From Cinnamomum chago (lineage: Eukaryota > Streptophyta > Magnoliopsida > Laurales > Lauraceae), in the NCBI GenBank assembly GCA_038049695.1, contig CP142451.1:6198001-6262000 (forward strand): a stretch of DNA of 64,000 nucleotides. Reading direction: 5' to 3'. The notes under the pieces were generated by a model, which had not been told where the DNA came from, made no database searches, and was given only the letters and a program-made list of their open reading frames with translations. Of the stretch, positions 1 to 10,051 are shown in pieces. Positions within the stretch are counted from its first letter, which is position 1. Each line of letters begins with the position of its first letter. Both the position numbers and the translations under genes were made by a program.

Positions 1-645
1 CAGTTCGACTCTAAGCTCTTCAAGACCTTCTGCCTGGAGCTCGGGATCCGAAACCATTACTCCACTCCAGCTTACCCACAGAGTAACGGCCAGGCCGAGA
101 TCTCCAACAAGGTGATCCTCGATGGGCTCAAGAAATGGCTGGACCAAGCCAAGGGGAGATGGGTGGAGGAACTTCCAAGCGTCCTATGGGCTTACAGAAC
201 TACTCCAAGACGTTCCACTTCGGCTACCCCCTTCTCACTTGCCTATGGCATGGAAGCGGTCATCCCTCTGGAGATCGGCCTGCCTACTATGAGGTCCAAT
301 CTTTTTGACCAGGGGCAGAACGAAACCAACGTGGCCAGGGAGCTGGATTTAGCGGATGAGCGTAGGGAAGCAGCTGCAGTCAGGCTAGCCGTTTACCAGC
401 AGCAGCTAGCCAGGGGCTATAACCAGAACGTCAGAGAGAGGAAGTTCTCCGTAGGAGAACTGGTTCTCAAGAAGGCTCTCCCAGGGGACAAAGATCCGAA
501 TCAAGGGAAGCTGGCGCCGAATTGGCATGGCCCGTTTAAAGTCACTTCCATCGCTGGGCGGTCAGCTTATCGGCTCGAAGACATGGAAGGACGGCCGCTA
601 CCGAGACCATGGAACGCGTCACACCTCAAGAAATTCTATTTTTAG
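1..645 (+). CDS. Ty3/gypsy (Tat lineage) polyprotein, integrase C-terminal part, 5'-truncated by the window edge
   Basis: The open frame begins at base 1 and ends at a TAG at 643-645, giving 214 visible residues. The start is the end of the integrase catalytic core, with the YHSTPAYPQSNGQAE stretch whose E is the last acid of the DDE triad. Then comes the typical plant LPSVLWAYRTTPRRSTSATP block and the MEAVIPLEIGLPT motif. The C-terminal part has the GPF-like segment (NWHGPFKV) and ends LPRPWNASHLKKFYF, as in Tat elements with no chromodomain. Integrase inserts the cDNA copy into the host genome. The visible frame has no stops or shifts, so the insertion is not very old. Upstream pol is outside the window. 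Confidence 0.9.
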   Translation, partial: QFDSKLFKTFCLELGIRNHYSTPAYPQSNGQAEISNKVILDGLKKWLDQAKGRWVEELPSVLWAYRTTPRRSTSATPFSLAYGMEAVIPLEIGLPTMRSNLFDQGQNETNVARELDLADERREAAAVRLAVYQQQLARGYNQNVRERKFSVGELVLKKALPGDKDPNQGKLAPNWHGPFKVTSIAGRSAYRLEDMEGRPLPRPWNASHLKKFYF

Positions 646-751
646 TCTGTGTACTTGTACAACGCTTCTGGATTTAATGGAACTACATTCGTTCTCTATT
701 TGTGGCGATCTGGTGACCTGACAGTGACAATGGTGTGAAGGTGGAGGACTG

Positions 752-1371
752 TCTAAGGTTGGCACCCAGCCACCTAGATGAGTTGCCGAAACGGCCCATG
801 TCTAAGGTTGGCACCCAGCCACCTAGACGAGCAGCCGAAACGGCCCATATCTAAGGATGGCACTCAGCCACCTAGATGAGTTGCCGAAACGGCCCATATC
901 TAAGGATGGCACTCAGCCACCTAGATGAGTTGCCGAAACGGCCCATGTCTAAGGTTGGCACCCAGCCACCTAGACGAGCAGCCGAAACGGCCCATATCTA
1001 AGGATGGCACTCAGCCACCTAGATGAGTTGCCGAAACGGCCCATATCTAAGGATGGCACTCAGCCACCTAGATGAGTTGCCGAAACGGCCCATATCTAAG
1101 GATGGCACTCAGCCACCTAGATGAATTGCCGAAATGGCCCATATCTAAGGATGGCACTCAGCCACCTAGATGAGTTGCCGAAACGGCCCATATCTAAGGA
1201 TGGCACTCAGCCACCTAGATGAGTTGCCGAAACGGCCCATGCCTAAGGTTGGCACTCAGCCACCCAGGCGAGATGCCGAGATGGCCAATGCCTAAGGTTG
1301 GCACTCAGCCACACAGGCAAGACGCCGAACTGACCGATGTCTAGGGGCTGGCACTCAGCCACCTAGACGCG
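752..1371 (+). repeat. 49-bp tandem array, about 12.6 copies, in the pol-LTR spacer
   Basis: Units begin with t(c/g)ctaagg(a/t)tggcac at 752, 801, 850, 899, 948, 997, 1046, 1095, 1144, 1193, 1242, 1291 and 1340, exactly 49 bp apart without one indel. The central units are nearly identical. The first two and the last three are more diverged, with Taagg/Tagggg and agatgccgag variants, as expected of an array homogenised in its middle. Tandem arrays at this position are known from Ogre/Tat-type elements. The units carry no open frame of note. Confidence 0.95.
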
Positions 1372-1562
1372 AACAGAAGAAAGCAAATAAAAGCCAAACA
1401 CAACACAAAGGAACACAGGAGACAAGTATGGGAAAAGAGGTCCGAAATTCATTGATAACATGATATTGAAACTTACATTTTCCATTCATTGCAATTTCTG
1501 GGCAAAACGATTCGAAACATGGAATACATTTTGTATAGCAAGACAAAAAAAAAAAATGGAAG

Positions 1563-3698
1563 TCAAGTTAAGTCGACGGCTTCGGCTTCAATTACGACCA
1601 CAACGGCTTCGGCTTGAGGAGCGGCTTCAGAGGGGTCGGGCGTCGGCTCAGCAGGGACTTCGGCAGGAGTGGCTGGGATTTCGGCTGGGGCTTCAACTGG
1701 AGGCGCGACTCCGAACTCGGGGAGGTCTTGATAAATCGGGTCATCCTCAGGGACGCCCATCTTCTTGAGCACAGCCTCACAGCCGAGTCGGAACAGCTTC
1801 GGACTGAGCGCGTCGATTTGATCAAGATAATTTTGCCCAGCGTCCTCAGTTCCGTCTAGGAAGGCGGCGTCGATCTCGGCCTGCCGGGACGCTCGGAGTT
1901 CCTCTTTTTCCTTCCTTTCCTGTTCAAGCTCGGCCAAGAGCCCCGCCGACCTTTTCCCCTCTGCCTGGAACTTCCCCTGCCACTCGAAGCTCTCAGACTT
2001 CACCTTGCAGAGCTCGTTTGACATCAGATCGGACTGCGCGTTGAGCTCTGCGTTCTTGGCCGCCTCCGCCTTCAGCTCCTCCTTTATCGCCTGCAGCTCG
2101 GCCTCGGCCTTCTGCTTTTCTTCTGCAAGGCGGCTCATCCGGCCTTCCTCCTCCGAGATCCTATCAATTACTATTTGGAGTCTCTGGACGGCCTGCAAGG
2201 GAGCAAGAGAATGAATCAGTACTACAGTAAAAACCCAAGGGAACAGCCATTACTGGAGAAGCATAAAGCTTACCGCGAGGGAATGCTGCATCGTCCTCAT
2301 TAGCAGCTGGGGACTGTCCTCGAGTTTGTGCCGCTCCATATCCTTGGGGAGCGCGCAAGCCCGGCCGAGAGCCGCGATCACTCCCGGATTCCCCACTAGC
2401 CTGTCCTCCGCGTTCAGCGGCCTGCCCCGCCGCAGCTCGAGATCTGGCGTGAAAGGCGCAAGCTCAACCGATCTCGTGGGGGCCGAGGTCTCGGGGCGAT
2501 GCTCGGCCAGGGGAGTCACCTGGGCCGGCGCCTCCCCCGTGGCCCTCTCCCTTGTTGCCGAGGAGGAGCGCGATCGCTCCTGCTGCTCCTGAACGGGCTC
2601 CTTGCCTTTCGCCCTTTTTCTCGGCCTTCCGTTCTCCGAATCCTCGGGAGGACGGACCTCAGCTCTGACAGGAACGATAGCGCCAGAGGGGGGCGGTGTC
2701 GTGCGGGGTGCAGCTGCCTGTCTGCCGAGCACGGCGTCCGCCAGGTTCCGCGGTTGGTACGAGGGTCTGCGCCTCTCCATATCGTCGGCTTCGGCCTCGG
2801 CTCCGGAGGAATAGTCTTCAATTTCCCTTATCGGGATGCCGGCAAACACGGCCACCGAAGCGGAGGCCTCCGCAACTGAAACGGCGCCGCTGGCTTCGGC
2901 TAGAACAGTATCTCCCGGGCGGCCCGACCTCCGTGTATAGGACGCATATGTCGGCTCGTACGCAAGGAGGGAGAAGGCGGCCCTGTTGTAATGGCCTCGG
3001 TAATTGTAGATGGCGTCTAGCCACTTCTTGTTCCGTCGCCAACGGTCAAACCGGGCGTCTCGCTGTCGTTGGTGGTAACCTGCAGAAGAATAGAAGGGCA
3101 GAATTAAGAGCTGACAAAGGCAGTCCCAAAAGCATTCAAATCCCAAGAGAGGGAATGGGGCATTACTCGGGGGTGTGCCGATGTATCTCGGAACCTGGAC
3201 CCTCCTCGCGGATTCGGATTCGGCCGGACCAAACTCCCAATTGCCCGAGACAAACAATCGGTCGTCCCCGGCATACTTGTTCGAATCCTCCAAGGCCGTA
3301 ACGAGTGGCGAGCATTTGGCTTTCACCCGGAGGTAATATGTGCCGCCGTCTCGGGTCTTGCAGAGGTCGTAAACGTCCTCAATGTCATGGACGCCGAGGT
3401 CAATTCCTAGGATCTTGTTCAGTTCGGCGACGCCCATGATTATTTTAAAACCGTTGGGCATTAGCTGGCACGGACAAAGGTTCCAGGTTCGGAGGCATGA
3501 CCGAAGCAAGGGACTGAGGGGGAACCTAACTCCCCCCTCGATGATGGCCACAAGAGGAAATGGCATCCAGCCGTCACTGAAAGTGTAGCCAGATGTTCTA
3601 TCGGAGGCCTTTATCCGGACATCCTCCGGGATCGCAAACTTAGCCATAAGTTGGGCCAGGCCTATAGGGGAGTCGATCCAATGGCTGAAAACCCCCAT
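1563..3698 (-). CDS. Spliced antisense ORF of a Tat element, about 655 aa, plant 'putative gypsy type transposon' domain plus coiled coil
   Basis: This gene lies on the strand opposite to pol, between pol and the 3' LTR, the position of the aORF in Grande/RIRE2/Retand-type elements. I read three exons: 3698-3167, 3079-2274 and 2192-1563. Both introns are GT..AG (3166-3080, 87 nt; 2273-2193, 81 nt), and the joined length of 1968 nt keeps one frame. Residues about 45-180 resemble the plant 'putative gypsy type transposon' domain (FPLVAIIEGGVRFPL, CQLMPNGFKIIMG, LGIDLGVHDIEDVYDL). A basic RPRKRAKGK patch near residue 329 could be a nuclear signal. Residues about 447-545 are a heptad-rich, Glu/Lys/Ala coiled coil, followed by a Pro/Ala/Glu tail. 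The first intron is a multiple of three without stops, so the retained form also reads through (an open stretch to 2250). The function of such aORF proteins is not known to me. The start ATG at 3698 is the first in frame. Confidence 0.75.
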
Positions 3699-4350
3699 TT
3701 CTAATCTAAGAAACCCTACAGCTCTAAGGGTGAAGGCAGCAGAGGGGTTGGGGGATGGAAGAAACCCTAGAAGGAATTGTCAACAGAAACGAAAAATAAA
3801 GAAAAGAGGGCTAGAGCAGAGACACTCACAAGCTCAGGCGAGGTCTCAGGGCCAACCGTTGCTCCCTCACCGGTCCTAGCAGAAGAAGTCCTGGCGATAG
3901 GAATCCTAGCGGAGAAGATTCAGGCGAGTAGAAGGCTCTTGCAGGGGTTCTAGCAGAGCTTCGACGAGTTCAGGGAGTGAAAGTGGCAAAGGAAGAAGAC
4001 GAAAGTGAATATAAAGGGCAGGTATGGGCGCCATTCCGGAATTCGAAGCGAGACACGCGTGAGGTGTCGCCTCGGCTTGCGTCGCACGCCTCCTCGAAAA
4101 GACAAGGAGGCCTATCAAGCGATAACGCGTGGCGCTAAGACGGCGATGGTTCGCCTTCCTATGATAATCATAGCCTCCGCATTTATTACCCCCCCCTTTA
4201 TTATATCTGGCCGACGAAACAATGGCGGCGTCCAACGCCGAACGAGTCAGAATCCTTAATTAGAAGGCGAAGGGAAGATGAGCATTATCGGTTTCGGAAG
4301 ATCGGTCCAGCTCTTAACCCTAGAGCCCGATGAAACCCTAGAGGTCAAGA
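3699..4350. other. Spacer between antisense ORF and polypurine tract; no gene seen
   Basis: These 650 bases belong to the retrotransposon and would contain the promoter and 5' leader of the antisense ORF. Short open frames on both strands (for example 3906-4235 on the - strand) have no recognisable domain. I see no TATA box that I would defend. Confidence 0.5.
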
Positions 4351-4363
4351 GCTGAGGGGCTAT
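4351..4363 (+). promoter_or_regulatory. Polypurine tract region preceding the 3' LTR
   Basis: A purine-rich stretch (gctgagggg, followed by ctattg) lies directly before the TG that I take as the LTR start. In Ty3/gypsy elements this tract primes plus-strand DNA synthesis. The exact border to the LTR is uncertain by two bases because the sequence reads tgtgtgg. Confidence 0.6.
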
Positions 4364-5049
4364 TGTGTGGGGCCCATTGCGTGAACTGGAGTTTCTTGAT
4401 CTCGGCAAGGGTGTGCTCGGGTATGCTACTGCGTGGGGACCATGTCCCTTTCGGCTACAACCCGATCCATATCGGTCTCGGCACTACATGCTGGTCTCGG
4501 TCAAACAGCATTCAGTTCGGCCGCACATCCCGTTCAGTCTCGGCAATGCAGTATTGCGCTTGCAGCTAACAACCACGGCCCTGTCGTGGCAAGGCCCAAG
4601 GAAGGGGTCTGATGGGACTTCAGCCACCACCAGATCAGGGCAAGATCAGGCCCAATGTGACTAGCATTAAATGCAGTGTGGGCTGATCGGACCCACATTA
4701 AATGCAAGGAGGCTTGTGATGGACCTTCATTAATGACTTTGTGGGCTGATGTGACCCAGGTCACATCACAAAGCCCACTGGCACTCACCCAAAACTGTTC
4801 CATATATAAGGCACGAGCCATATGAAGAAGGAGGTAAGCATTCTCTTCCAAACAACTACTCCTTTTCCTTCTTCTCCGATCGATTGCTGACTTAAGCATC
4901 GGAGAGCCCTGCGCTGCCCAGAGCCAGGGTCCTCTGACCTTTGTCTTTCTTCTCTCCCAGGTTCAGACCGACGCAGCTACCTCTTCCATGCATTGAGTAA
5001 GTTCTAGAAGGCTTCCTGATCTTGTGAGTATATTATTCTTGCACTTACA
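4364..5049 (+). repeat. 3' LTR of the Tat-lineage element, about 686 bp
   Basis: It begins TGTGTGGGGCCC and I place its end at TTACA (5045-5049), giving the usual TG...CA termini. A TATA box (catatataagg, 4801-4811) marks the start of R. Downstream are gctgacttaagcatcgg (about 4883-4902) and a tctcccag-gttcag segment, both typical of the R-U5 part of Tat LTRs. No second LTR is in the window, so the ends cannot be confirmed by pairing. The right border is the less certain one. Confidence 0.7.
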
Positions 5050-6480
5050 AGGACAAAAGAATTTGTACTTTAAGAAATGAAACTTACGGTTGGGAGTACG
5101 TAGTTTGCATTTAAAGTTCTTTGGGCATTGGTAGTGTGGCCAAGCAGTAGCTCCTTGTCCATCAAGTGTACCACCCCCCTCCAGTAGTCTATCGACATAC
5201 TGAAATTCAATCCAAACATCTGAATTGAATGTGTTGAGATCTTGTAGGAGCCTTCATCACTCCTTTCAATTGAAATACAATAGGACCTCTGCAAGGACCT
5301 TTTAACCAACGGTTCTACAAGGATTAAGGGCTCCTCGGGGATCAAAATCCTTCCCATTCCATCCCATGCACATGCCTACAACCAAGCCATCATGATAGCC
5401 TACAAAACAGACAAATTAATAATAGATACAATTTTTCTATAACTTAATGTTACAACACAACAACTAAAAAAATAATAAAAATATATAGCTCTAGAATAAC
5501 TGGAATGTGATGAAACTTAAATTGCTCCCTCCTGTTGTTATGCACTCCACCAATCACAAGGATGTTTTTCCAACTTTGGGTGGGGATCTTATCACCAATT
5601 CGACCCACTCGTACACGCAAACAATTGATATCAAACATCAAATGTAAGCGTAAAAGTTATTTTCTTTCTGACATTTTAAATCTTAAATTGTGAGGCTATT
5701 GAATTAAGAGTTAGAATGATCTAATAGGGATGGATTGACATGAATCTAAGTGGGCACAATATTGAAACACATGCTGCAATTTTGAAGTCTTGATTCTATG
5801 TGTGTAGAGGGGTGGAGTAATCCAGTAAGACACCCATCCATTAAATCAAATAGATAATAAAGATAGATACTATATAGATGTAGTTGACAGTGTCATTTTT
5901 ATTATGGTTTAAACTCTTAAAGTCTCTCACCTTGCTGCTATCTGTATTCTCATCACGTCATTGCCTTAAGATCTTTTATCTAAAGGTTTTCATTGGAGGA
6001 GTAGCTTTTGATGCTGAAATGAAAAACAAGAGCAAACAGAGCATTTGGAAATTTAAGCTTGAACCCACTATATATTAAAGCAATAGGGAGACGGATTGTA
6101 TATGGAGCCATGTCCGCACTCAGATGCTCTCTTTTCAAAGAAATTCAGTAGAGAAAAATACACAGCCAAGGCTTTGACGTAGGTCATATCACTCATCTCA
6201 AACAAGTATCCTTTCTTATAATCTAAAATCAAACTAATCTCCTCACGTCTCCTCCTTTAATCCTAAGATTAGTTATAATTTAATAGAAATGGGCGACTAC
6301 ACTTATCCCAAATGAATCTTTTCGTGCAAAATCTCAATCCTAATAAATCTCCTCAAATCTCCTCCCTTAACACTATGATTAATTAAAACGATGGACCACG
6401 TCCCTTCATCTAGAGTAGCAAATTGCCCCTCACCAGTCAACAGTAGTCAGAAAGACCACGCAAAAGCTCAGCATATCCTT
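5050..6480. other. Intergenic, AT-rich; no gene recognised
   Basis: Ordinary AT-rich plant intergenic DNA between the retrotransposon and the HSP21 promoter. The only longer frame (95 codons, - strand, 5070-5357) has no recognisable domain and sits beside the element border. I see no RNA gene or repeat. Confidence 0.5.
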
Positions 6481-6485
6481 GTCCT

Positions 6486-6633
6486 TTCCAGAAACAGACA
6501 CAGTACTACGGTCGGTCTCCCTCTGGACTCCTCTAGAACCAACTCCCAAATCCTAGCTTCTTCCAGAGACATCCAGACTCAAATCCTCTCAGACCTCATG
6601 TTCCAGAGATCTCTACTCCACTTGCTAAATACC
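6486..6633 (+). promoter_or_regulatory. Heat-shock-element cluster and TATA-like box of the HSP21 gene
   Basis: A perfect TTCnnGAA dyad (ttccagaa, 6486-6493) is followed by three one-mismatch modules: ctctagaa (6531-6538), ttccagag (6561-6568) and ttccagag (6601-6608). A TATA-like ctaaatacc (6625-6633) lies 17 bp after the last module and 95 bp before the start codon. This spacing is usual for plant heat-shock promoters. Binding by heat-shock factors is inferred from the motifs only. Confidence 0.5.
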
Positions 6634-6727
6634 CCCATTCACATCCTTTCTACCCCAAGCTTCAAACAATCTTAATACTGCAATTTCCCACGGAAAAAGA
6701 TCTACATAGCCATCTGAAGGAAAAGAT

Positions 6728-7830
6728 ATGTCTACATCTCTTTCTAATCTCAGCATCTCTCTCCCCATCTCATCAAGGAGAGATGCATCTGCAGCATCAT
6801 CTCTCAATCAGTTTGGGTTTTCACACGTCAAAGTTAGAAGCCATGGTAGAAGCTTAAAGGCCATGGCAGCAGAGAGGAGGGAGAACTTGGATTACTTGCA
6901 GAAGGCTAATAGCACGCAACCCACCCAAGCAAAACAGAAGATAGCTCAGGTTACCCCAATAGGTAATGACCCAATTACTTTTTTTTCTTTATATGCTTTT
7001 TCATCTGACCGTTTGGAGTACTTCTAGTGTCCATCAGAACTTTAAAGAGGAGGGTCATGGACCATCCTACGATGTACGGATACAGCAAGGACATCATGGA
7101 CATGAGGCCGCATGGACATAGATTTTACACATAAAAAGTAAAGTTTCGACGATAAGACATGATATATTTCCATTTTGAAGTATCGGTGCATCATAGTCCG
7201 GATTCTTAATACAAACTAAATATAGTTTCAGTGGAGTTCCTGTCAGATGGATAGTGTGTTCTATATGTGATTTTACATGGTTATGGATTTGTAGGCCTAT
7301 TGGACCTTTTTACTTCTAGGTTGCTCTTGGATAGAATTTTCAACCTGATTAAATCCAATGCATTGCCAACATTGATATAATTTGTTGATTGTTCAGGTAT
7401 CTGGGACCGTTTCCCTACAGCCAGGACAGTGCAGCAGATGATGGACACCATGGAAAGGATAATGGAGGACCCCTCTACATACCCTATATTGAGAGAAGAA
7501 GGTGGTGGAGGGTACAGGAGGGGAAGGACCCCATGGGAGATCAAAGAAGGCGAACACGAGTACAAGATGCGATTCGATATGCCTGGCATGACTAAGAAGG
7601 ATGTTAGGGTCTGGGTGGAGGAGAAGATGCTTGTTGTCAAGGCGGAAAAACAAGCAGAGGAGGGAGAGGAATGGTCTCCAAAGAGCTATGGGAGGTATAG
7701 CAGTAGAATTGCATTGCCTGAGAACATTGAGATGGAAAAAATCAAGGCAGAGGTGAAAGATGGAGTGTTGTATATATCCATTCCAAAGGCAAAAACTTCA
7801 AGCAAGGTCTTGGATATAGATGTGGAGTGA
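6728..7830 (+). CDS. HSP21: Chloroplast small heat-shock protein, HSP21 type, 222 aa, two exons
   Basis: ATP-independent chaperone of the plastid small-HSP family, which holds unfolding stromal and thylakoid proteins during heat stress. Exons are 6728-6962 and 7397-7830, with a GT..AG intron 6963-7396. The joined frame is 669 nt, close to the usual family length of about 225 aa. Residues 1 to about 46 are a Ser/Arg-rich transit peptide. Residues about 82-103 are the amphipathic Met-rich helix diagnostic of plastid sHSPs (DRFPTARTVQQMMDTMERI, four Met). The alpha-crystallin domain spans about 122-215, with TPWEIKEGEHEYKMRFDMPG, then GVLYISIPK near the end. Upstream heat-shock elements fit heat induction. 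Part of its intron recurs at 38366-38466, where the second exon has been lost. An hsp25.3-P-like paralogue is the only alternative name I would consider. Confidence 0.92.
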
Positions 7831-10051
7831 AATGTTGTTTGTTAAGAGCAATATACTGGGCTCTGTTTTGTTCCCCTCTTTTGGTCAAATGTTTGAGATA
7901 GATTGATGTAAAATTGAAGTTGGAGAGCTTAATTTATGAGGTTTCTTTTATATGGGCTTTAAATGTATTTTATGCGATGAAACCATTCATCATGTTGAGA
8001 GTTTTCGAATCTGTCAATTCAGTATTAAGTTTTTTTACTCACCATCAAAAGGTCTCATATTTCTTCATAATCTCTTTGGTGGTTCAAGCAACTTTCTTAT
8101 TTGTGGCTGCTTTTTCCATGCCTCTTTATCTGCAAAAGAGTAAAGTAAATGAGGGTTGAAATAAATCCCACAATTCTTAATCCCATGAGGTATTGAGGTA
8201 TTTGTTGTTTGCTAACTCTGCTTTTTTTTTTTTCTTTTTCTTATGCAACATTTACTTAATGATATATTATAATAAAGTGGGGGTAGACTAACTTATTTTC
8301 ATTCATTTTATCCATTCAAATGGAAATTTAAATTCTTTTACTTTACACCAACAACTCAAAAGTAATTTATTTCGGTTTAATTTTCTTTTGTCTTTTAACT
8401 TTATTCTGATGTGACATTCTATTCCTCTTGTGTTCATCTCCTCTCCTAATACAAATAGAACTTGGAATTTGTTGGGCTCTCCTAATACAAGTAGAACTTG
8501 GTAGTTGTTGGGAGGGTTGGATAGGCCAAATTGAAGACATCTTAAGAAGGTTTTTTTTTTTTTCTTATTTTTAGATTCAGAAACAAACTTCTATTTTATC
8601 TATATGTTTCCAAAATTATTCTAATGTCATGAGGGGTCATTAGGGTCCCTCATCTGGTTCTCCCTTGCCATTTGGGCCTATGAGGGTTTTTGATTTATGG
8701 AAGGTTTAGATAGTTCCTTCACTGTGGTTGTAAATAGTTTATTCAGTGAGGATGTAAGAAAATACATCATGTTTCAAATCATATGTTCAATTTTATGGTG
8801 GGATTCACCCCCATAAAAATAACATATGTGGGTATGTCATAGAAAGATAAGATGAAATTCATCTTGAATATTTTAGATTATCTTTAAGTGAGCACCATGA
8901 TAGAATTTTTCAGGCATGTTAACTTGCTTTTGTGCACATTGAAAATGTATGGCTTGCTTGGCATCATTCCTAATGAGTTTTCTATTCAGCAAATGGGGTT
9001 AGGCAGAAGATGAGTTGTTAGAAGAATGGGTAGCATGACATATCCAACACCATTTACAATAAATATGTTAAAGAATTCACAAGACGTTTTTATATATTAA
9101 AAGAAAATTACTATTTAAATATTCATACGCCCTTGTCCTATTTAGACATTGCACAAATAATTAAAAGGAACCTAAAGCAATATCAAAAGCTTATTTGTTT
9201 GCTTGCAATTGCATTAGTAAGAATTTCAAAAAATGCATTCCTAAGGGCCCATTAGTTTGCATAAATCGAATTCTATAAATTTAAAGAGGCAAGAAGCGCA
9301 AGTAGAACAAGGAGAGGCAAGGGTAACCATGACCCCCGTGGGATTCTTAAAAAATTTTCCAAATATTAGAAGAAATTGTATTTTTTATATATTTTCCTTT
9401 TTACAGTGTTTCCAATGCAAATTTTCCAATTCCATGATTAGATTGAGAAATGAAAAGATATAAGATATAGACATAGTTGGGACCCTCACTTTCCCACCAC
9501 AATTTAATCTATCGAGTCATAGCGGGATATTCATCCCATGTTGATGTACCCTTACTTTTTTTAAAGAATATATTAGAGATGATATGAATGCTATTTAGTG
9601 CTCTTTTAGTCTACTTTTTTTTTAATTGAATTTCTAAGAAGTCTAAAAAAACACAGAGTGATCTAAAAATTTAAACAGACACCAAATATTCTCTCCTTTG
9701 GTTAAAAAAATAAATAAATAAATCATCTTCTAGCCATGTAACTTATAAACATTCACCAACTCTTTGTGGGGCCAATGGAAATCTCTTCTACTATAAAACT
9801 TTATTAGATTCTATTGTTCATAGTTTTCATGGTTTTCATCTTTCCATCTTTCTTTTCTCCACTTTTCAGCATGACAGATCCAACCCCAAGAGATACAGAA
9901 CCCTTTTGAGAATCAAACACTATGAACAATGTGTATAGAATGTACTTCTCTCCTGTTTTCAAACAGGTAAATTGAAGCTAGCAGAGAGCCAGAGATGTCA
10001 GTTTGATTTGTAAGTTCATATATTTTAAACTTCCCTTCAAAATCTCCAAAC
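7831..10051. other. Intergenic between HSP21 and the PPR gene
   Basis: AT-rich DNA holding the 3' UTR of HSP21 and the promoter of the PPR gene. It has one exact-period tandem duplication of 36 bp (8441-8476 and 8477-8512, ctctcctaataca...gttggg). I recognise no other gene, RNA or mobile element. Confidence 0.5.

Larger units (their letters stand above)
1..5049 (+). mobile_element. 3' part of a Tat-lineage Ty3/gypsy LTR retrotransposon
   Basis: The order is integrase C-terminus, tandem-repeat spacer, antisense ORF, polypurine tract and 3' LTR. This is the known architecture of the plant Tat/Ogre/Retand/Grande group of Ty3/gypsy elements, which carry extra non-coding and antisense-coding DNA between pol and the 3' LTR. 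The 5' LTR, gag, protease, RT and RNase H lie to the left of the window, so the target-site duplication and LTR divergence cannot be read here. The element is GC-rich compared with the DNA that follows from 5050, which fits a separate origin. Confidence 0.88.

Noticed and set aside
752..1371. Regularly spaced repeats that look like a CRISPR array
   Set aside because: The units are contiguous 49-bp tandem repeats without unique spacers, inside a plant retrotransposon.
5070..5357. 95-codon open frame on the - strand beside the LTR
   Set aside because: No domain, no splice context and no second copy; length is within chance for this DNA.
6391..6675. 94-codon open frame upstream of HSP21
   Set aside because: It overlaps the heat-shock elements and TATA-like box, so it is promoter sequence and not coding.
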